A DNA stretch of 64,000 bases from Craspedostauros australis. Taxonomy: Eukaryota; Bacillariophyta; Bacillariophyceae; Mastogloiales; Achnanthaceae. The notes beneath the pieces are model-generated. The model saw only the letters and a program-made list of their open reading frames with translations, was not told where the DNA came from and did not search any database. Below are positions 32,319 through 43,895 of the stretch, one piece after another. The position numbers and the translations under genes are program-made. The stretch spans positions 2,734,001 to 2,798,000 of the forward strand of contig JAMXDE010000006.1 of NCBI GenBank assembly GCA_026770025.1, given 5' to 3'. Position 1 is the first letter of the stretch; every line of letters begins with the position of its first letter.

Positions 32319-32820
32319 ACAAGGAGATCTTCCCTGCTTCAACACAAGCAGGGAATCCAACTACAATTCCCATCGCTTGACAACCTGTGTTCTCAACTAC
32401 AACCTCAATCAAGATGTCAAGACTTTGTACTCCAACATAGAACAACTACGACAGATAGTGGAAAAAGAGAGAAAGAGAGGGCTTGTCCATTCTCAGCACT
32501 GAACCTCTGATGGTCAGTGCAGAGCTGCACTATCCAACTGAACATTGTTTCTTCATCCTACATCTTAAACTGATCAACTCACCATGCAGACTATTCAAAA
32601 TAGCAAAAATCACAACTCAAGATCAGCACAACTATACCAATCTACTCATTGTCACTCATCACTATCACCCATACGGTTTAACCTCACTAACTGCATCATC
32701 AGATTCACCAAGTCTGACAGTTAGCAAGGCCTTCCCTTCCGGATCGTGTCCCACCAGCACACGAAAATCCAACTAGAATCAATCATTCGTGGTGTCCTTC
32801 ACAAGTGAGATTGATTGTTC
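32319..32820. other. Intergenic stretch, nothing recognised
   Basis: A/T-richer sequence with no long open frame and no repeat I could match elsewhere in the window. Confidence 0.4.
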
Positions 32821-32822
32821 TA

Positions 32823-33769
32823 GTGCCTCGAAGAGCCGGCTGTAACCAATTTTTTGGTTACAGTTGGTTACAAGAAAAATGTCGTGTAGATCGTGGTACG
32901 ATTTCTACGTAAGTCCCGAACAAAAACAGGCCAAAGACAGCATCAACCAAAGTTAAACTCTCCGGACTTAGCTCATGTGAGTGTTCCTGTACTCTTCTTG
33001 CTATTGTAGCATCATATAGCGTTTATATATACAATCCTGAAGTTTAGTGTATGTTGCTCTCTTTCTCGGTGAGCACTGATGTGATCCGTCAAGCACCCCC
33101 ATCATTCACGGACGTTTTTGGCTTCTGGTTGGCATGATTTCTTGTTCTGATTGGTCCAAACAAGTGTTTCAACCAACGATGACGTCACGGTGACGCAAGC
33201 ATTGCACCCAGAAATCTCAAAACTTGCTGCCGAAATTGAGGATCCGAGTGGTCAAATATCACTCCGACCTCCATGGGAGCACTAAACGCAAGCATACCTC
33301 CATACCATCGCACTCAAACAACATATAGACCATATGGTCGTGACCAACTCAGAGAGAGAATTCTGAAATGATATCTATTGTACAGATTGAGCCAAAGACC
33401 GCTAAGTCCGGAGACTTCAAAGATGGAGAGTCGAATTTCTCGAAGAAAAAAGGCAAGGTCCTACCGGACTCCTGTAGAATTCAACGTGTAACCAACTGTA
33501 ACCAATGAGATCCAAAAATTCCTGGTCTGTCCGTCGTCCGAAGGAAAAACCACACCAAGGGGGTCAATAAACACATCAAGATCGACAAGATAGTAGTAAC
33601 AACAAGATAAGGTTATTACTTACCTGGATAGCCCTGGCTCTTAAGTTTACGTAGATGCAAAGAGATATTCGATTGAGTGTCTACAGATTCAAGTCTGAGA
33701 TCGGGAAAAATGGATCCAAAATCTGTAACCAATTGTAACCAATTTTTGGGGTCCGGCTCTTTGAGGCAC
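32823..33769. mobile_element. MITE-like element with TA target duplication
   Basis: This is a non-coding ~947-bp element. The ends are inverted copies of gtgcctcRaagagccgg, each followed inward by paired ggttaca motifs (aattggttacaNttggttaca). A TA dinucleotide flanks each end (32821-32822 and 33770-33771). An internal inverted pair tctccggacttagc lies at 32959-32972 and 33401-33414. Another gtaaccaactgtaacc pair is at about 33488. No open frame of note. The ends differ from those of the mariner-like element. Confidence 0.7.
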
Positions 33770-33771
33770 TA

Positions 33772-34439
33772 GTTGGGACAGACTTTACCCAGGACTGTTA
33801 CAGGACTCAATTGTCCATGTCACATGCATGGTACCCGGCATCCCAACCCAGTACTGTGACGAAAGGCTACAGCGTGCATAGTGTGTAGTTGAACCTACAA
33901 TCCACACTCGGCTCACCCTCCAGCTCATGCACTCCTGCCACCTGCCCAACCCACCATTTTTCAGAGCCTGTGCTTGTCTCGTAGCATATCCATGTCATGG
34001 ATCAAATGCTGCTCTGCAGGTGGCATCCAAGGATGACTGTGTGTGCATACCACCACGACATGTTGCTGCTCAACAAGAATGGCTGAAGCACGACAGCATG
34101 ACCCCCTACCTTTTTACTCGATCGTCCTATCAATAGCAAGCTTAACACATGAAACAAGCAATCAGAAACATCTTCAGCTGTGCTCTTCCATTCTGCTACA
34201 GTTACATCATCTGCGATTAGCTTTGTCCTCGACATCAAACGGCGCCAAAACCGGTTGAAGGACAGACCATCTTCCTGACAACGTGCAAAAGACACGGAAT
34301 ACCAACTGACATGACTGAAATCGATTGTTCCGGAACTAGCGTGGCCTACTTGTGTGTCGGTTTGAAATCAGTCTTTGAGCAGGTTTTCAGTTGGCGCGGC
34401 ACGCCTGGCTTTCGAGATTATCTCTGCTGCAACCCATAC
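33772..34439. other. Intergenic stretch, nothing recognised
   Basis: Unique sequence between the MITE and the second copy of the duplicated block. No gene or repeat is supported. Confidence 0.4.
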
Positions 34440-37111
34440 TCGGCAGCTCATGCCTCGGCATCCTTGGCAGCTGGTATCCAACGGCAGAATGGTGTCGGCG
34501 CATTCCCATCACTGTCAACCTTCCAGCCTTGCCGCGGGATCTTCGAATCCACAGGCGCGTGGCTGACAGCGTATTGGCACGAGTAGAGGCTGATCAAGGA
34601 TTCTTCGGAGAAGTAAAGGCTCTCCTCCGACTCGCTCAAGTCGCTGGGCGGATCTTGCGACAGGCTCTGCTGCAGCTGGAGCTGTGCACCGATGTGCGAT
34701 TCCACCGATGTCTCTGTGATGACCGGTGAGTCCGTGCCATCCGCGTGCTCGGACCCATGCATGGCGGGATGATCATCGTCGTAGTAATCGATGGGATGGC
34801 CGAACTGGTGCCCCGGATCCTGGCTGACGAGCGATACTTTGTGGATTCGGATCGCCACCTTGCCCTGCAGGATGTACTTTTCGTATGACAGCAGCTTGAT
34901 GAGACTGTTGAGACCGATGTCGCTGGATCTGTTGCTGTTCCTCAGCTTCGGCGCCATGGTCGCCGTGATGAAGTGTTCGCCGTCGGAAACCAACAGGATC
35001 TGTGTATTTGTTGACGTTTTGGTAATCGGAGTGTGTGAGAATGAGAGTTGGAGTCCATCATGTATCATGTATCATGCATTGGGTGTTGTATGGAGTGGAG
35101 TGCCCGCAGGTAGAGTGCAACTCAAAGCAATCACGACGGCGGCAGTAGTAGCAGCAGCAGCAGCAACAACAACGACGATGACACAATCCACGCATGCAAC
35201 AGCGACATGAGCAGCAACGCCGACTCACTTGCAGCTTCCTCTTCTTGCGACGCTCCAGCGATGCTGATGGACCCGTGGACATGTAGGTTGGCGTGGCGTC
35301 CGTGATGACCGTCTCGCAACGGATGACCTGCAGCAGCGGACGGAAGGGGTACTGCCGGGGGTTCTCATCGTCTTCATCATCTAGGTCCATGATCTTCCTC
35401 ACACCGTCTTGGGTCAGGAGCTTGCTGGAGAAGATTCGGCATTCCACCTTCTTGCGATTGAGCTGCTTGCAACTGAGCGTGTAGACGAATTGCTGACCGC
35501 AGGCGACCTCTCGTTTGGAGTACAGCTGCCCGTTCGCCAGCCCGGGTATTCTGTAGTAGATGCCGTTGGCATTGGCATGTCCCGCCCCTTCCACGAGGAT
35601 GCGTTCCACGGTCGGTCCTCGACATGAAAGCGTCCAGACCCTGTCTTGCGACGCCTTGAGCGCCTGCTGGGTGATGGCGGCCGTGATGAGGTCGGGAGCG
35701 ATCCATTGGCTCTTGAGGACCGCACCCAGCAGGTCCTGCGGTTCGATCCATTCCAGAGTGATCTCAGCAGCACAGGCCCTCGCGACCTCGACGACATCCT
35801 CATGCGATGGGTCGGGCTGTGCCTCGACCCACTGCTGCAGCATCTGGAACAGGAACCACTCGCCAGCCTGGACGTGCTTCGAGGAGAAGAGGCCGTGGAG
35901 ACGTTCGGCCGACAGCTGCGCAACACCTCCATCCGTCTCCCCGCACGGTGGCAGCGCGGCGTAGGGACGGCAGTACAACAGGAGCATCGCCTCTTGTCCG
36001 ACGGCCGAGTGATCCACATCCTCCACTTGATCGTACACGACGCAGGCCAACGGCGGGTACCTCGATGCGAGGTCATGCGTCAGCCGCGTCACCAGCCGAG
36101 CGAGCTCTGTCAATTCCAAGAAGTCCGCCGCCTGCACCAGCTGCACAAGACGTCTGGCCGAAGCGGCGTTGCGTCCCAAGCCCACTCGGAAGGTGGAGAT
36201 CTCGTGCGAGCCGCACCATTCCACGACGGCCTCCAGCACTGCGTGCTCGTACGGCAAGGAGATGATGGTTTGCTTCGATTCCTGGAAGGATCCGTAGAGC
36301 ATTCGCTTGAACACCGGCGACCGTGCTCCCAGCAGGAATCGGTTGGCCAGGACCAAGGAATCGTCGGATCCTTGCAGGGTGAGGTCGGTGAGCTCATCAT
36401 CCTGCAGCGCCCGGATGAGGTCCTGGAGCACTCTGTGATGGTACTGGTTGTCCAGAGATCCGCCTGAGGGAGTAATGCCGACCATGGTGCCCACTATTGG
36501 ATGAATGGTGTGGCTGTTGTTGGTGGTGGTGTCTGTTTGCGTCTACTCGTGCGTGTGCGCTCTGGTTTCCAGCACCAAAGTCAACCCCAACCCTCTGTCC
36601 TCTGTCCTCTGTCCTCTGCCTGCGACCAACTCTCTGCACCACCTCAAGTCAGCAAGGGCATTCTGGTCACTGGCATTCCGATCAATGAAGAGGGGAAGCG
36701 CTTGCACTTGTGCACGTGTCGAATGCTTGCCTCAAGACTATACTTTGGGTATCGCGATGCTGATGTTACTGTTGTTGCTCTTGTTGTGTCGTTGTTATTG
36801 ATCCTTCGCCTACCGTTGCGAAAGTTCCTGATGGTTGTGGATGGTGCACAGAAAACTTCATTGTGGGTGCATCCCACAATGACAGGCGATGGCTGCCGTG
36901 TGTGTTTTGGTTCGGAACTTGATTTCTCCACTTTTGATCCGATTGCTTTTGTGATTCGTTTGTGTGTGTGTCAGTGAGTCGTTTGTGTTTCGTTTGTGTG
37001 TGTGTTCTTCACATTGCCTCTCTTCTGTTTGCGCGTGGGGGACCAATGGCACGGGTTGTTCCCATCCATTTCTCCGATGGAGTGTCGCAAGACTCGTGCC
37101 GATAACGTCTA
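34440..37111. repeat. 2,672-bp duplicated block, copy 2
   Basis: Direct repeat of 8531-11202 with no difference found. Flanking sequences differ completely from those of copy 1. The mariner-like element begins about 320 bp to the right. Confidence 0.95.
34448..36485 (-). CDS. BTB/POZ-BACK protein fused to an RPA1N-like OB fold, copy 2 (2 exons)
   Basis: Exons are 36485-35229 and 34999-34448, with the 229-bp intron 35228-35000. The predicted 602-aa protein is identical to that of copy 1, as are the intron and about 620 bp upstream, so both copies may be expressed. Domains: BTB about 27-125, BACK-like about 190-275, NGIYYR module about 283-345, RPA1N-like fold about 381-489 (interrupted by the intron), acidic Ser-rich tail to 602. 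The 3' border of the duplicated block lies only 8 bp after the stop, so the 3' UTR and polyadenylation context differ between the copies. This copy sits among transposons, whereas copy 1 lies between DUF6824 genes, so copy 1 is the more likely parent (inference). Confidence 0.8.
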
Positions 37112-37428
37112 CTACTCCGCTCGGACGAGTGTGCTGTGGGACATGAGTTGGGACTGTCATTAACGGTAAAGGGTTAAGTTGGAAGCTGCGGTAAACCCTG
37201 TTCCTGTTGTTCCCAAAACTCCCTTCCCGAGTGCTGCACGCTCGCAACCACGTCATCAACAGACTCTTTTTTCTCTCCGCGGGTGTGTCGCAACACCACA
37301 TCAACATGTGACGTCATTTCTCTGAGTTGCTCAATGAGATACCTCCATCCCAGTATCAGGTATTCGTTCATTTTGTCTCCTTTCTGTTCGCGGCGATCAT
37401 GTGGGCAAATACGAGCTTCGTGCGCATA
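37112..37428. other. Spacer between the duplicated block and the mariner-like element
   Basis: Short unique sequence with no gene or repeat recognised. Confidence 0.4.
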
Positions 37429-37435
37429 CTACGAC

Positions 37436-37484
37436 CTGCAGAGAATGTAAAATGGGTCACGATAGCACTAGTTGTGGAGTTTTA
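37436..37484 (+). repeat. Left terminal inverted repeat, mariner-like element
   Basis: Inverted match to about 42654-42701. Confidence 0.85.
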
Positions 37485-39639
37485 CTCGTGATGAGTCGTG
37501 ATAAAGTAGACTAAAATAGAGCACACCCAAAACCATCCAAACAACTGCTTATGATGTTATATCTCAACAACGCACCATTTAAAATTAAAACTAGACAGTG
37601 CATTCGGACGCTTGGCTATCGCTTATTCTGAATATCGAAGTTAAATTTGTATGGACTTTATTTTTAATGTCCTTTTGGCTTGCTGTCAGTCAGGTTGTGG
37701 GTGGGAAAAATTCTCGATGGCACCATGCTGCCCTACCTTCACCACCCATGATCATCATTATCATCCCTGGCATTTTCACAATCTGCGCAACACATTGGCT
37801 CCGGATACCCCCCATCTGTCCACTCCATGAAGGACAGAAAAATCTGGGCGCATTGGATATCCCAAAGGCTCCCTGCACTGAAACGCAGAATTTTCGAACA
37901 CCCGATTCCGACACGGATGCCGTTCGTATTTGGATCCGTATCTCGTCGATACAATCCTTGCAGCTCCTCCACATGCTCCCCATGCGTTCCAACATTCTCT
38001 GGCGACACACTGATGTGTTCAGAATGGGTTGGGCGCTCATACCTCCAAAGGTACACCTCCATGTGCTGATGCCACCATGGAGTTTTTGCGACACCCCAAA
38101 AACACCATTTTGTGTGCATCCCAGGCTGCAGCCTCTTCCAGACCTTTGTTTTTTCCGGCGCTTCATGAACCGATCCCTGAGTTGATTTTGAACACATCTT
38201 GAGTGGGTGGCTTGGCGATCTGGGTGACTTGTCAATGACACCCATCACCAGCGAAGTCACGTGATGTGTCCGCCGCCACCCACCAAAAAACTCTTGCCCT
38301 CAACTTGTTTCTTGCGGAGGGCGCCTTCCAGGCCACCCCCGACCCTCAAACTTCGTGGGAGCCTTCATACCATCCTCCTGGATGCGTCTTGCCCATCAAT
38401 AGTCGTTGGAATGGCCTGTGCATTCCGGGCAGAGACCGTATCCAACAAGCGGATTTTCCTCCGAATCGTGTCATGTGCGCGTGGGCCTGCCACGGCCCCA
38501 AATAAGCCAAGATGACATCCCGCTCTCGCTCGTCCACCAAGCTTTCCATGGCGGTTCCGCCTATGTGCTCAGATCTTGCACTGGACCGCTGGTTGTGACA
38601 GTGCCGTCGATGCCGTTTGATGGCGTTTGTGGAGTTTTGTTGTGTTTCTCCATTGTCGTGTTGTTGTGTTGTGTTTGGTGTTCTCAACCAGTTTTTGCTG
38701 TTGGGGGCCATGGAGATCAACCACAATTCTACCGAATGCGCCCATCAATGAGAACACTTTGCGAGTCCCGAATTGCGAATCCATTCCACAACGACACAGC
38801 GGAGGCACAAAATCCTCCTCACAAAGTCGACAGAGGAAACACAGCGCATCTCAAACGAGTTCCTCCTGTTTCTCTGCTGCTTGTAGTCATAGCTTACACA
38901 GAATGTAGAATGACTGTGACCTTCCCACAAAGGAAAGAGTGGATGGTACAAAGCACCTTGTGACCATCCTCCTGTGTTGTCCATGCCGTTCTGTGGTGCG
39001 CTGCGCCGTGCTGCGCGTCGATGACTGGTGATGCGCTGTGCTGTGCTGTGCTGTTCTCCTTGTGTGCCTGGTGTGCGTCATGACCAGCCAATCTTGTACA
39101 ATCAGCTTGCAACCTCTATTGGCACACAGCTAGTATTCACCATGAGTTCCCTTGTTGTTAGACCATGTGTGCTGAATCAATCCAATCGTTGTTCGAGTTT
39201 TGAGTCCTTTGTGTCAATCACACTTCGATTCGAAAGATCCAAGAAAACCACTCGAAAGAATTCGGAAAATGTGATGCGGGTTTCAGACCCAAGACAAGAT
39301 TAGGAAGATGATCCAAGAGGATCAAAGAGACTCTATTCGACCTCCAAACATGTGTCATAGCACATGTTTGGACACAGATACACTAATTAGCAGGAGTAAC
39401 CAGCAGTTTGGCATGGTTACAACACGATGGACAATGCTGAATAGCACCATTAGTGGAGCCAAGAAGTAGAAAACAGGAAGATGATGAGCTCTTATTGATG
39501 AGCTCATAATCTCAACAAACTTAACTTTGTAAACCATCACTTCAAACAAGCACACACAATAACACAGTTCTATCAACCTTCACCCACATTGGACGTAGTT
39601 GTATCATCCTGCAATCACTGTACTTTTCACCTTGCAAAC

Positions 39640-42195
39640 ATGCTGCGCGCTGGTGATTGTGTGAAGGTGGCACCTCACACGGACTCGAATGACAAGATCC
39701 GTGACCTGGGCGTATGTCATGTTGAGTTTGCAATGAAGCAGACCACGGATGGCGCTACAATCAAGCGTGATGGGCCTCTTGCACCAGGAGAAGTGGCAAT
39801 GGTCATGGTGACCCAAGTGATGGGGCAGAGCCGAATGTACGTTGTTCGTGAGGATCTGTGCGCGCCACACAGCCTCGCTACCTTCGCACGGACTCCAAAC
39901 GCTGGTGGCCTTGCTAAGCCTTCCCTCCTTTCTCCTCAGCATCGCTCTGTCGCTGTTGCGCGTATCAACAACAAGGCTGAGCCCCCAACACCATCCCCCA
40001 CTACCACAGAATCGCAAGAAGCCAAAATCGCAGCTTTTCTCGAGGTCTCGCGGCAGCAGAAGGCAACAGCAATCGCCCGTCTCAACAAGCAGATGAAGAG
40101 AGGCGCGAAAACAAAAGGATGGTTGCGAAAGGATGGAGGGTGTACCAACACTAAGCCCACCAATACAAAGAAACAACTTCGCAGAGATGAACATCAAAAC
40201 TACATCGTTCTCTATTTCGATTTGGGTGGGATCCCAGCCAACATGAAATTGATCGCCCACGCATGGGATATTGGCACTAGCACTGTCGATCGCAACATCA
40301 AGAAATTCCAACAGTACAACCTGGAACGGAAGAAGCGCAGCGATGCGGGCAGCACCATCTTCACCTGCTCCAAGAAGCAACAGCAATACTTCACGCCACG
40401 TGCCATCTTCGCAAAGCAACTGCGGTTTAAGCATCCAAGACAACAGTTGACGACTGAGGACATCTCTTATGCCTTTGACCATGCTTCGCCTGAAGAGCTG
40501 GCATCCGCAAAATCCCTATCTGATTCGTGGTTGGAGCATGGTCCCTTCCTGCAAGTTGAGCTCCAGGATGTGTTGCGACGATGCAATGGCGCAATCTCGT
40601 GGGACGATGTTGCACGCGAACTAGCAGGAAACGGCAACGTCCAATGCGCCTGCAAAGACACCATCCGAACATACGTGATGGGATTGGAGGGCAGCGAATA
40701 CCGTTCCACAACAATACTCCCCAAGATCAAGGGCGACACGAAGGCAAAGCGCGAGATCTGGGCCAAGGACTTCTGTGTGTTCTGGGAAGCAGCTGAGCAG
40801 TTCGAGAATACACAAGTTGTTGTTGTCCACATGGATGAGAAGTGGTTCTACTCTATTGTCGCTCGGCGCAACCTCAAACATGTGCCCCAAATGGGGGTTA
40901 AGCCTGTGAAGCATCCTGTGCACCACAAGTGCCACATCGAAAAGACCATGGCAATTGCATCAACAGCGTTCGCTCCAACAGACAACCGCTTTGATCGAGG
41001 AGGAAAGGCGTATAAGGTCAGCTTCGAACGTGTTGGGCGCATGGTTCGAGCGCAAAAGACTACATACAAGCGAACCTGGGTCTCGCCAACCAAGTACAAG
41101 CACCTCCCTGATAAGAACAAAATCTCTCGCAAGAAGGGTGAACTGTACTTTCAACCACTGGAAATCACGGGCAGCAAGGAAACAGATGGCCATCGTGATA
41201 AGCCCAAGCCGAAATACAGCCTCAAGAAATTCTTCCGCGAAAAAGAAATCCCTGCACTGGATTCGCTCGCCAGCAAAATCAAGGCCGAAACGGGGAAAAA
41301 CGTGGTGATTCGGTACCAGATGGATGGCACAGGGCCACACAGAGACACGGAACTGCTCAGGTTCATCAACGAGGAGTTCGACAGTCGCGGGTGGCACCTC
41401 CGATTTCAACCATCGAATTCTCCCATCACGGACGTGAAAGACGATACGATATTCCCAGCGATGTCGAAACATGTGTCAGCGCATCAAGGTAAGCACCACG
41501 GGAGTCGCATGTTCACCACTGATGCGTTGTGGGGTGCTTGCAAAACCTGTTGGGAGCAATTTGGGCTGGACAAGGTAGCTCGCGCGTATGTTCGCCACCA
41601 TCAGATCGCCTACGCAATTTGTGCTGCAAAAGGAGGTGACAAATTTGTGACGGAGCGCAAGGGACTGAGCATGAACGTGCGGAAGCAAACGTTCACCGAA
41701 ACTGACGAGGACAGCAATGAGATCGGTGTGACTGTGTCTCACACAGACTTCACGTTGGAGGAGGATGAGGAGGATGATGAGGCAACCAACAATGCTTCCA
41801 AGAAACCAACTGCAACAGGCAAGAAAGACGAATCAGCTGGCTTCAAATACGCCAAGCCCGACATCAAAGGTATGTACGATGATGCGCTCAAGGTGATGGC
41901 TGTCAGTGGTCTGCAATGCCTTAAAACGAACCTGCGAACAACCAGCAGCCTCATTCCGTTGCTGGAGAAGCAAATCGTCGCGACCAACAGAGCCAACGAG
42001 GAGGCTGAGCAACAGAAGAAAGGCCAGAAGAAGAAGACGCCCAGCAAGAGCAAAGCCGAGATCATTGAGCCTCACAACAACAAGAGCAAGACCGAAGCAG
42101 CACCCACCATGAACACATTCGAAGTGGCCATGTTCGTTGGCAAGACCGAGCATCACAGCAAAGCAGAGCAGGATGCCAACACAGCAGAGGTGTAG
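39640..42195 (+). CDS. Tc1/mariner-type DDD transposase
   Basis: The protein is 851 aa from the first in-frame ATG (39640). The N-terminal half holds a basic, probable DNA-binding region: KTKGWLRKDGG, and GGIPANMKLIAHAWDIGTSTVDRNIKKF, which reads like a helix-turn-helix. The catalytic triad is Asp of VVHMDEKWFY (about 399), Asp of YQMDGTGPH (about 562) and Asp of NSPITDVKDD (about 601), a mariner-like DD~38D arrangement with the usual NSP block. The residues between the first two Asp form an unusually long insert (TYKRTWVSP, SLKKFF). The C-terminal tail is acidic, then Lys/Glu-rich. At 851 aa it is far longer than the ~340-aa animal mariner enzyme, as in stramenopile relatives. No break is seen, so it may be functional. 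Confidence 0.8.
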   Translation: MLRAGDCVKVAPHTDSNDKIRDLGVCHVEFAMKQTTDGATIKRDGPLAPGEVAMVMVTQVMGQSRMYVVREDLCAPHSLATFARTPNAGGLAKPSLLSPQHRSVAVARINNKAEPPTPSPTTTESQEAKIAAFLEVSRQQKATAIARLNKQMKRGAKTKGWLRKDGGCTNTKPTNTKKQLRRDEHQNYIVLYFDLGGIPANMKLIAHAWDIGTSTVDRNIKKFQQYNLERKKRSDAGSTIFTCSKKQQQYFTPRAIFAKQLRFKHPRQQLTTEDISYAFDHASPEELASAKSLSDSWLEHGPFLQVELQDVLRRCNGAISWDDVARELAGNGNVQCACKDTIRTYVMGLEGSEYRSTTILPKIKGDTKAKREIWAKDFCVFWEAAEQFENTQVVVVHMDEKWFYSIVARRNLKHVPQMGVKPVKHPVHHKCHIEKTMAIASTAFAPTDNRFDRGGKAYKVSFERVGRMVRAQKTTYKRTWVSPTKYKHLPDKNKISRKKGELYFQPLEITGSKETDGHRDKPKPKYSLKKFFREKEIPALDSLASKIKAETGKNVVIRYQMDGTGPHRDTELLRFINEEFDSRGWHLRFQPSNSPITDVKDDTIFPAMSKHVSAHQGKHHGSRMFTTDALWGACKTCWEQFGLDKVARAYVRHHQIAYAICAAKGGDKFVTERKGLSMNVRKQTFTETDEDSNEIGVTVSHTDFTLEEDEEDDEATNNASKKPTATGKKDESAGFKYAKPDIKGMYDDALKVMAVSGLQCLKTNLRTTSSLIPLLEKQIVATNRANEEAEQQKKGQKKKTPSKSKAEIIEPHNNKSKTEAAPTMNTFEVAMFVGKTEHHSKAEQDANTAEV

Positions 42196-42340
42196 CTGCA
42201 AATCGTAGTAGTAGTAGTATTATATGTGTGAGGTACACCTGTGGTTCGAATGGTGGTGTGCGCATCGTTTGCTTGATGGCATGGAGGATTGTGATGTGAT
42301 GTGTTGTGTTTGGTTTTTTTGTGACGGGGACCGTAATTTT

Positions 42341-42468
42341 TGTGTTGTGGCACGGTCCGCGTGTGTTGCGGCGCGATTGGTGTGTGATGCGCAGCCATCA
42401 CGTTGTGTTGTGGCACGATCCGCGTGTGTTGCGGCGCGATTGGTGTGTGCTGCGCAGCCATCACGTTG
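42341..42468. repeat. Two tandem 63-bp units in the mariner-like element
   Basis: The unit gtgttgtggcacg...cagccatcac begins at 42341 and again at 42404 with only a couple of differences. It lies in the 3' non-coding part of the element. Confidence 0.8.
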
Positions 42469-42653
42469 TGTCGCGAAGCAAGGGCCACGTGCTGCGAGAC
42501 GCACTCACATCTTGTGTTGTGAGTGGTTTCGCATGACGTCGAATCCGTCCTGTGACGTAGAAGACGGATTAGGGAGGAACAACACGAAATAGCTCTAAAT
42601 GTACAATCGCCGTTGCTCCCAAAAGCAAGCAAACCAGTGGCAACAAGGGGCCA

Positions 42654-42701
42654 AAACTCTACAACTAGTGCTATCGTGACCCCATTTTACATTCTCTGCA
42701 G
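42654..42701 (-). repeat. Right terminal inverted repeat, mariner-like element
   Basis: Inverted partner of 37436-37484. Confidence 0.85.
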
Positions 42702-42707
42702 CTAGTA

Positions 42708-43113
42708 CAGGCTGGCTCGTCGCGTGCACGAGTCATCTTTTTTGGGAGTACCCTGCTGCGCATCATGATCGCCAACACAGCATTATTATCTGCACTGCAA
42801 TAGAATACACGACTGCCTACCGCCACTATCAAGGTGCTCGATCTTACAGGGTTCGCCACATTCTAGTTGCGTTCACCCAACGCTCTTGTATGCATCAAAG
42901 TTGTGTATGCTGTGTGTTGCACACTGGAACTTGCTCGTTTCGTTTTGACTTGTTGTTGTCAACGTCTCTGTGATGCACCTTACCAATTCCTCAGTGTGTA
43001 GCTTTGAATGAGAGCCTTCCATGTACTTGTTTGTTGAGGTTTTGTGTACATGTTTGTATGCATCACTCACTCTCAGTGCAATGGCGCAAACAAGTGGAAA
43101 AATCATCCACGAC
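42708..43113. other. Stretch between the mariner-like element and the old copia LTR
   Basis: No gene is firmly supported. If the copia element split the ankyrin-like gene, its 3' remainder would lie here on the minus strand. Directly abutting the LTR, a minus-strand frame reads VVDDFSTCLRHCTESE before a stop, in frame with the ankyrin part at 49319. This join is only a possibility. Confidence 0.3.
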
Positions 43114-43875
43114 TGTAGGAATGTGCAAATGTGTATGTACATCACTCACCCATTGTTCTCTTATACTCATCTATGGATGGTACAACTACATTCGTGTCGT
43201 GAGTGAACTGTGATTGAACGAAATCACATCACCAAATCGAACACATGAAAACGAGCAGAATTTCTGGAGGAAATTTGCAATCAACGATTTCTGAGAGTAT
43301 CAGGAACATCGTCCGTCCATCCATCAAAGGAAATGCATGGCATCAAGTGAAGCTCAATGTATTTCCCAACTAAACCTCAAATGACAATATCCTCACCAGA
43401 CCATCGCATCATTGATGGAACATGGAATCAGAAGGACTGTGGAAGGTGACAGCTGACGTTGACAAGATGTCATCATGTCACCATGTCGACATCTGTCTCC
43501 ACATCAGATCGAGAAGGCGAAGATTTGATGACCAAGGGACATTGAGATCGTGGATATGCAAGGAGGAGTTCGGATGAGATGTTGGAAACTGCACACAAAG
43601 TAGTAGGCCAGTAGAGGATGAGACAACTGAATACGTATCAAATACGGAGCACGTATCGAGTACGGAATATTGTGTAGAACCAACACGCAAGAAAGAGAGA
43701 GAGAGAAAACGAGCAATTGTGAAAGATCACCTTGCATGCTGACTCATAGTCAGGAGACTCCAAGACAGAATTGGAATAGCAACGTAATGAACCAGCAAAC
43801 AGAATCGCAACCACCACCACCAACAACACTGTCATTCACAGTTGCAAGAGTATCCATGAGCGGAACTTGCCAACA
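43114..43875 (+). repeat. Left LTR of the old copia element
   Basis: Direct-repeat partner of 48523-49318. Shared blocks include gagcagaatttctggagga, atttctgaga, ttcccaact and gagcggaacttgccaaca. Contains a GA microsatellite near 43690. Confidence 0.8.
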
Positions 43876-43887
43876 CGTTTATAAACG
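43876..43887 (+). promoter_or_regulatory. Putative primer-binding region (cgtttataaacg)
   Basis: This palindromic 12-mer follows the left LTR directly, where a tRNA primer-binding site is expected. The younger copia copies have cgtttcgaaacg at the same place. I could not match it to a tRNA 3' end from memory. Confidence 0.4.
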
Positions 43888-43895
43888 ATAGATCA

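Larger units (their letters stand above)
37429..42705 (+). mobile_element. Mariner-like DNA transposon, about 5.3 kb
   Basis: The terminal inverted repeats are ctgcagagaatgtaaaatgg followed by gtcacgatagcactagttgt, at 37436-37484 and, inverted, about 42654-42701. There is one 1-bp indel and one mismatch. Both ends lie a few bases inside a TA dinucleotide (37427-37428 and 42706-42707), as expected for Tc1/mariner insertion, although the outermost bases do not pair cleanly. A long non-coding 5' part (37.5-39.6 kb) precedes a single transposase ORF. Confidence 0.8.

Noticed and set aside
34375-34566. Possible homology of the sequences just outside the duplicated BTB blocks (ggctttcgag at 8426 and 34407)
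   Set aside because: The 10-bp match lies at different distances from the two borders, so it does not extend the repeat and is likely coincidental.
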